Assembly: GCA_030833025.1 (NCBI GenBank)
Contig: JAURHZ010000101.1
Location: forward strand, 1-8,016
Direction of reading: 5' to 3'
Length of the DNA stretch: 8,016 bases
Origin: Armatimonadota bacterium
GTDB lineage: Bacteria; Armatimonadota; Armatimonadia; Armatimonadales; Armatimonadaceae
The first letter of the stretch is position 1, and every line of letters starts with the position of its first letter. The notes beneath the pieces were generated by a model that was given only the letters and a program-made list of their open reading frames with translations, did not search any database and was not told where the DNA came from. Positions 6,934-8,016 of the stretch are shown here, piece by piece. Made by a program: the position numbers and the translations under genes.

Positions 6934-7020
6934 TGGTTTTATTGATTGAATCAGAGGTGACTATTAGTAAGCATCAACGTGCCCACGAATGCTCCATACA
7001 AAAAATGTACCATGCGCCAA

Positions 7021-7034
7021 ATTGCCACGGCAAT
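7021..7034. repeat. 14-bp palindrome, candidate operator
   Basis: ATTGCC and GGCAAT flank a 2-bp centre (AC). It lies 87 bp upstream of the glycosyltransferase start on the minus strand. A near-perfect dyad with a 2-bp spacer looks more like a dimeric repressor site than an RNA hairpin. Chance occurrence cannot be excluded, since one 6-bp dyad is expected in a few kb. Confidence 0.35.
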
Positions 7035-7132
7035 CAACATCCAGCCTAACGATAAGTTTTAGGAAAGTTTAGTGTGACATTACACAGGCATAAATCAGAA
7101 AGTACTTCCTATTTGAATTCTAATTGGGAGGT

Positions 7133-7335
7133 TTGTTAACGACTAATACGCATGATGTTGATGAATATGCAATTAAACGCGTAACTGTTTTTGTGCCCCA
7201 CCGAACTGGCCGAGTCCCCGACGCATGGCGTGACGGTTTGAAGCACCTAATCTCGTTACTGCTATCGTTGTAGAGTGTATAAAGACTGCTCGTGCGCGGA
7301 ACGCGTTAGGAGCTTTCGAGGTTGAGGCACTGTGA
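7133..7335 (+). pseudogene. Possible frameshifted small gene ahead of the kinase
   Basis: No intact start-to-stop gene exists here, but two adjacent frames read like protein. Frame 2 is open from about 7124 to the TAG at 7271 and includes YAIKRVTVFVPHRTGRVPDAW. Frame 1 is open from 7234 to the TGA at 7333 and includes NLVTAIVVECIKTARARN and GAFEVEAL. Joining them near 7234-7240 would give a product of roughly 65 aa. Its TGA overlaps the kinase GTG (7332) as GTGA, an arrangement typical of translationally coupled genes. GGGAGG (7126-7131) sits near the only candidate start, TTG 7133, but too close for normal spacing. I recognise no family. It could be a decayed gene, a sequencing frameshift or chance. 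Confidence 0.25.
7255..7283 (+). promoter_or_regulatory. Candidate sigma-70-type promoter for the kinase gene
   Basis: TATAAA (7278-7283) is a 5/6 match to the -10 consensus. Seventeen nt upstream lies GTTACT (7255-7260), a poor 3/6 match to -35. It would place a transcript start about 40 bp before the GTG at 7332. If the small gene upstream is real and coupled, this would be an internal promoter or spurious. Confidence 0.3.
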
Positions 7336-8016
7336 TTGGGTATTGTGATTCGGGGGGATGTCAGTACCACGTGATAATCGAGCAGCTCGCGACTACATAT
7401 TCCGACTGCGCAACGAGCGCTGAATGGTTGCGGACTGCCTGCGGGGCCATCGAAACCGAAATGCTGCGATTACGCATCGACACATGGAGGCAGCTGCCAT
7501 CGGAGTCGGGCATTGTCATCCGGGCCATCACCTCCGATAAAACGCCCATATATATAAAGGCTAGTCCCCCAGGTGAAGAAACAAATTCTGCCATTCACTG
7601 CCTAGTGAATGCGGTTCATCCTCAGCTTGTCAGGTGTCTTTACGCGGATCTCGACCTTGGAATCCACATCGTTGCGAACGTTTCAGGCGCACCGATATCT
7701 CCAGATGCCAATCGTGCAGAAGAATTGTGCGCGGTTGGTTCCCTCTTAAAAGTGTTGAATGGCATCGATACACATGCGGGGATGATTCCGCTTGATCGCT
7801 GGTGCAAAGACGTACTCCATCCGGGCATCTCAGTTCCGGAGCCAATATCTGTAAACGTGAGGCGCTGTGAAATGCTCTTGTCAACCGCTCCGTCAGATGC
7901 GTGGCTTCACGGCGACTTGCACCATGGCAATATCATCCGGAACTCAGAAACGGGAATTCTCGTTGCCATCGACCCCAAAGGCCTTGTCGGTGATCCCAGC
8001 TTTGATATCTGCACAT
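7332..8016 (+). CDS. Aminoglycoside/hydroxyurea phosphotransferase (streptomycin 6-kinase-like), 5' part
   Basis: Open frame running off the right edge, 228 complete codons without stop. It fits the APH(6)/hydroxyurea kinase family, which phosphorylates small hydroxylated antibiotics such as streptomycin in the cytosol. Visible hallmarks: TPIYIKASPPGEE with candidate ATP-binding lysine K76, catalytic loop WLHGDLHHGNII (D195, N200), and the metal-binding LVAIDPKGLVGDPSFD (D214). The DPKGLVGDP run is characteristic of this family rather than other APHs. I estimate that 50-70 C-terminal residues are missing. The start is uncertain. GTG 7332 has GAGG at 7318-7321 (10 nt away). GTG 7371, preceded by GGGGGGA 13 nt upstream, fits the N-terminus of S. 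griseus streptomycin 6-kinase as I remember it. Family membership does not prove resistance; many environmental members have unknown substrates. Confidence 0.85.
   Translation, partial: MIGYCDSGGCQYHVIIEQLATTYSDCATSAEWLRTACGAIETEMLRLRIDTWRQLPSESGIVIRAITSDKTPIYIKASPPGEETNSAIHCLVNAVHPQLVRCLYADLDLGIHIVANVSGAPISPDANRAEELCAVGSLLKVLNGIDTHAGMIPLDRWCKDVLHPGISVPEPISVNVRRCEMLLSTAPSDAWLHGDLHHGNIIRNSETGILVAIDPKGLVGDPSFDICT

Larger units (their letters stand above)
6934..7331. other. Divergent intergenic region between glycosyltransferase and kinase genes
   Basis: About 400 bp without an intact gene, which must hold the minus-strand operon promoter and a plus-strand promoter for the kinase. The left half is AT-rich. 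On the minus strand I see no strong -35/-10 pair; TTGGCG and TATGGA with 16-nt spacing (around 6990-7018) is a weak possibility. The 14-bp palindrome, a plus-strand TATAAA and a possible broken small gene are listed separately. Confidence 0.5.

Noticed and set aside
6413..6949. 178-codon plus-strand open frame opposite the N-terminus of the glycosyltransferase fusion
   Set aside because: It is rich in Arg, Pro, Ala and Ser and antisense to the membrane/PAS-coding part; typical of an antisense shadow of hydrophobic codons.
7073..7086. TGTG-N6-CACA motif resembling a CRP/FNR half-site pair
   Set aside because: Only 4-bp arms match and the core bases do not; expected often by chance.
7152..7184. 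10-codon open frame (ATG ATG TTG ATG...) that could be a leader peptide
   Set aside because: GGGAGG is 20 nt upstream, too far, and no attenuator hairpin follows; too short to support.
7173..7370. 65-codon minus-strand open frame in the divergent intergenic region
   Set aside because: It overlaps the kinase start and is the mirror of the more protein-like plus-strand frames; no ribosome-binding site or recognisable motif.

Overview
The window (about 50% GC by eye) comes from a bacterium, probably Gram-negative. It carries a signal peptide followed by a CBM9-like domain and a DUF5916-type outer-membrane barrel, an architecture I associate with Gemmatimonadota, Acidobacteriota and related phyla. 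It also carries an ECF sigma / zinc anti-sigma pair that closely resembles actinobacterial SigR/RsrA. There is no rRNA, tRNA, IS element or CRISPR to fix the taxonomy, so the phylum call is an inference.

Layout. Positions 1-558 (+) are the 3' part of an M42-family metallopeptidase, closed by a strong intrinsic terminator (581-622). A small gene of unknown function (625-957, +) follows. It converges on a large minus-strand gene (1005-3038) encoding a secreted CBM9/DUF5916 outer-membrane protein. The 3039-3279 gap holds several inverted repeats but no gene. From 6933 down to 3280, four minus-strand genes are tightly packed and probably form one operon: a membrane-anchored PAS-glycosyltransferase fusion, an S-methyl-5'-thioadenosine phosphorylase (9 bp gap), an ECF sigma factor (9 bp gap) and its zinc anti-sigma factor (39 bp gap). 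Positions 6934-7331 are a divergent intergenic region. They contain a 14-bp palindrome, a candidate promoter and the traces of a possible frameshifted small gene. From 7332 to the window edge (+) runs the start of an aminoglycoside/hydroxyurea-type phosphotransferase (streptomycin 6-kinase-like), which is cut off.

How the genes may work together. The sigma/anti-sigma pair has the ligand set of thiol-redox sensors (C14, H40, C44, C47). It is co-transcribed, by spacing, with a methylthioadenosine salvage enzyme and a glycosyltransferase that carries its own sensor-like PAS module. This suggests an envelope-glycan plus sulfur-salvage unit that is coupled to, or simply carries, a redox stress regulator. 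The coupling is inference; the gene order and domains are read directly from the sequence. The most unusual item is the 4TM-coiled coil-PAS-GT4 fusion protein.
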